Source: Tetmemena sp. SeJ-2015
Lineage: Eukaryota; Ciliophora; Spirotrichea; Sporadotrichida; Oxytrichidae
Assembly: GCA_027382625.1 (NCBI GenBank)
Contig: JAJKFJ010021410.1
Span: 1-12,301 of the forward strand
DNA length: 12,301 bases
Direction of reading: 5' to 3'
Notes under the pieces: model-generated
What the model saw: the letters and a program-made list of their open reading frames with translations, nothing else
What the model was told of the DNA's origin: nothing
Database searches by the model: none
Program-made: the position numbers and the translations under genes
Shown: positions 10,181 through 12,301 of the stretch, piece after piece
Layout of the letters: every line of letters begins with the position of its first letter
How positions within the stretch are numbered: position 1 is the stretch's first letter

Positions 10181-11405
10181 TACAAAGCAAAGCAAGTGCG
10201 GGTCTCATATTCACGCTGAGTAAAAGTTGAATTTTCATCGAAGCGGCCCAAACTTCAAAAGGGATAGAGAGTGAAAGTTAAACAACTATACTTTTATATA
10301 AGTGTTTTTACCTATGCATCCTATTCTATAACTCTAAATAGAAAAGAGATTTAATTTTTGAAATGATAAGTGATTAAGATGCAAATGAATTTTTCCCCTT
10401 GATAGCTTTAAATTTAATTGAGTGCGCTCAATTTCGATATGTGCGCCCTGAAACGTTCTCGAAAAGGGGAAACAAGGCACCGGGGTTGGCATATCGGAAA
10501 AATAGAGGGGGAGGGGGCTTGCACTGAAAAATGGGGATATGATTTTTACTCCCCCATATTAAATTTGCCTTGTTTGCACTTTTATTTTATTAAAAACATC
10601 CCCTGGTTCCCCATATTGGATTCATTTTGACAGGAAAGTTTTGAAAAATTTAGCATCAAGGGGCATTTAACCTTTTGCGCACATAAGTTTTTTTCAGTTT
10701 AAAGAAGTGGATCTCAATCAAAGTGCGATAGATTTATCAAATTCCCTTAAAATGATAATTTTAAAATTAAAATCAATTTTAATTATATTATTTTTAAAAG
10801 GGTTATTTTAAATCATTATTTTTAATGGAGTATGAACTTTTGACTTTTATTAATCGACTCTTTACTGGAAAAATCTATGTGCGCGAAGTGCATCACTGTT
10901 TCCCGCATTCTAACATCATTCCTAAAATCCTGTTTTTCAAACCCTGAATTTATAGTACCACTCATGGCATGTGGGGTTTTTTAGAGATACAAGTGCAACA
11001 AGTGCAAACTTAAGTTTTGGTGGGTGAAAATTACTTCGCACTTTTTTTTTGCAACCCCCCCTTCTTTTTTTCCCATATCAACAGTGCGCAAGTAGCATTT
11101 TTCGAGAGAGCGTTTTACGGCGCAAAATAAAATTTTCCCCATTGACGCACTCAAGTAATTTCGCTGTTTCAATTTAAAATCCCCCTTAACCTTTATAATT
11201 TTCATTTCCCCCTATATAAAATCCTTTTTACTTAGAGCGTATAATAAGTGAAATGAATAGATTTTAAAAAACCCGTATTAAAGAGTATATTTCTTGGAAA
11301 ATTCATCTCTATCGCATTTTAATTTTTCGCGTTTTCGATGAAAATTTAAAATTTCTCAACGTGAGATTTTTAAAAAGCGCCAGCTTATTGCTTTTGTTGA
11401 TTTAA
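10181..11405. repeat. Imperfect foldback palindrome B (core 10418-11165)
   Basis: Second copy of palindrome A, with the centre near 10790. The outer core motifs GAGTGCGCTCAATTTCGATA (10419-10438) and the inverse near 11110-11155 (GACGCACTCAAGTAA) pair up. Self-complementarity extends further out than in A: AGCAAGTGCG at 10191-10200 pairs with CGCCAGCTTATTGCTT near 11380. Confidence 0.8.
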
Positions 11406-11558
11406 AGATGCATTTTATCCTCTTTCATTTCCTTATCCATCCATGATTTAAAGAACCTTAATACTATAGAATATTTACCCCTTTTTAGTTATATTTTTCC
11501 TTGCAAATTTTTTAAAAAATTTTAAATTAAATTTATTAAAATTCCCTTAAAAAGAAAA

Positions 11559-11816
11559 GGATTTAAAATTGCTCTCAAGTTTGCAGCTCACATTGCCAAG
11601 GAGGCTGAAGTAGTAGGAAAAGAAACTGCCCTTGAGATTTCAACTCCCTTCAATGAGGTGGAGGTGATCGACAGCAACAGATTGTTCTTGTTCGAAAACA
11701 TGCCAGGAGTCAAGAACATCAATGTTTACCCAGTTAGCGACCCAGTCGAGATTGCTAACTCCTAACAACCCAGAGAAAGCGCCCTTCCAGGAAAACCAAG
11801 CTGCATGTTCTTCTGA
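11559..11816 (+). CDS. LARS1: LeuRS C-terminal end
   Basis: Clean frame ending in TGA at 11814-11816: KGFKIALKFAAHIAKE, then TPFNEVEVIDSNRLFLFENM, PGVKNINVYPVSDP and ALPGKPSCMFF. It matches the C-terminal region of eukaryotic cytosolic LeuRS, where plants have LPFGEIEVL and PPSPGSPTAIF and human has CCPGKPLNVF. TAA at 11763 is read as Gln. There is no start codon because it continues the protein interrupted at 4829. This places the 6.7-kb insertion within about 85 codons of the stop. Confidence 0.9.
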
Positions 11817-12025
11817 AAGTTAAAACTAACCTAGCAACTTAATGATGATTATTTTAATTGAGATTTAATTTGTAAAATATTTTAGCATTTATTGTAGTGT
11901 GTAGAGGAGTGAGGAACGTTGCTGGAGTTGTGTTAATTTATTTTATTTGAATAAATTTCTGAAAATCTTGGTGTTGTTGTCTTTGAATCCTCTTCAACTG
12001 ACATTCAATGATGATATCAGCTCAT
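11817..12025. other. Convergent intergenic spacer
   Basis: About 209 bp between two TGA stops. An AATAAA lies at 11950-11955 on the plus strand, about 135 nt after the LeuRS stop, and might act as a poly(A) signal. No telomere repeat is seen. Confidence 0.4.
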
Positions 12026-12301
12026 TCAGTTTAGTCTCTTTAACACAATACCTCCATATTTCTCAAATGCGCCTGTGAAGACAAGAGATGTGATGGCCAT
12101 CAGCTTAATCAAGATGTTAATTGAAGGTCCCTGGTGTCCTTTAGAACAAAATATAACACAAAAAAAAATTTTTAGAGGGTCGCCAACGTATCTCCGATAA
12201 CTGCTGCCTTATGGCCTCAGTTCTCTTGGCGTGAACCTCACCGTCTACAATGAGTTTTCCAGCTTCAATGTATTTCTTAGCGTTGTCCCAAGCTCCTCCT
12301 G
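12026..12301 (-). CDS. Membrane proton-pumping pyrophosphatase (H+-PPase), C-terminal end, partial
   Basis: Integral membrane enzyme that couples pyrophosphate hydrolysis to H+ transport into vacuoles or acidocalcisomes. Only the last ~80 codons are in the window; the 5' part lies beyond 12301. Conserved pieces, in order: [35 protein letters not shown]-like, [15 protein letters not shown], ending [13 protein letters not shown] and TGA at 12026-12028. The Asp-rich GDT/GDP/KDT motif and [12 protein letters not shown] are diagnostic for the family. The frame is broken by apparent single-base deletions near 12213, 12187 and 12130 and by a 31-bp candidate IES (12140-12176). It is convergent with LeuRS. 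It could be a decayed copy or a functional germline gene with sequence errors. Confidence 0.85.
12140..12176 (-). other. Candidate 31-bp IES with pointer TCTAAA in the H+-PPase gene
   Basis: TTTAGA on the plus strand at 12140-12145 and 12171-12176, 31 bp apart. It interrupts the strongly conserved GDP-(L/F)-KDT motif: minus-strand GACCCTCTAAA is followed by a T-rich spacer and then CTAAAGGACACC. Excision gives GAC CCT CTA AAG GAC ACC (DPLKDT). No intron reading gives this result. It has the longest exact pointer of the short IESs, in one of the best conserved motifs. Confidence 0.8.

Overview
The window looks like germline (micronuclear) DNA of a spirotrich, probably hypotrich, ciliate. Three things point there. 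(1) The genetic code: TAA and TAG are read as glutamine inside conserved proteins, and TGA is the only stop (for example TAA at 3058-3060 inside the leucyl-tRNA synthetase, TGA at 11814-11816 at its end). (2) Short segments that break reading frames or carry in-frame TGA sit between short direct repeats. Removing one repeat copy plus the segment restores an uninterrupted, homology-consistent frame, as expected for internal eliminated sequences (IESs) and their pointers. (3) Three closely packed genes lie on one piece of DNA with no telomere repeats.

Layout. 183-911 (minus): an unrecognised hydrophilic protein of roughly 220 residues, apparently cut by two or three short IESs and/or one intron. 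912-1424: divergent 5' intergenic region. 1425-11816 (plus): cytosolic leucyl-tRNA synthetase (LeuRS). It is recognisable from the N-terminus to the last residues, but a segment of about 6.73 kb (4830-11563) splits it shortly before the C-terminus. 11817-12025: short convergent intergenic spacer. 12026-12301 (minus): C-terminal end of a membrane-bound proton-pumping pyrophosphatase (H+-PPase), carrying a 31-bp candidate IES with a 6-bp pointer.

The most striking object is the 6.73-kb insertion in LeuRS. It is flanked by GGATT direct repeats (AAAGGATT if one G miscall is allowed), and the join continues the LeuRS frame. Internally it is a giant diverged inverted repeat: arms of about 2.3 kb (about 4830-7116 and 9190-11560) mirror each other around position ~8160. 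Each arm holds an imperfect foldback palindrome of at least 760 bp and a mirrored pair of clusters of a 17-bp tandem repeat. The loop between the arms starts with 121 T followed at once by 144 A. I found no credible gene inside it.

Sequence quality matters here. From about 3965 to 11560 homopolymers look inflated and the LeuRS frame breaks every few codons, while 1425-3960 and 11565-11816 read almost cleanly. This looks like poorly corrected sequence filling the region around the insertion, so ORFs in it could be masked and exact repeat lengths there are unreliable. The pyrophosphatase end has three apparent single-base deletions.
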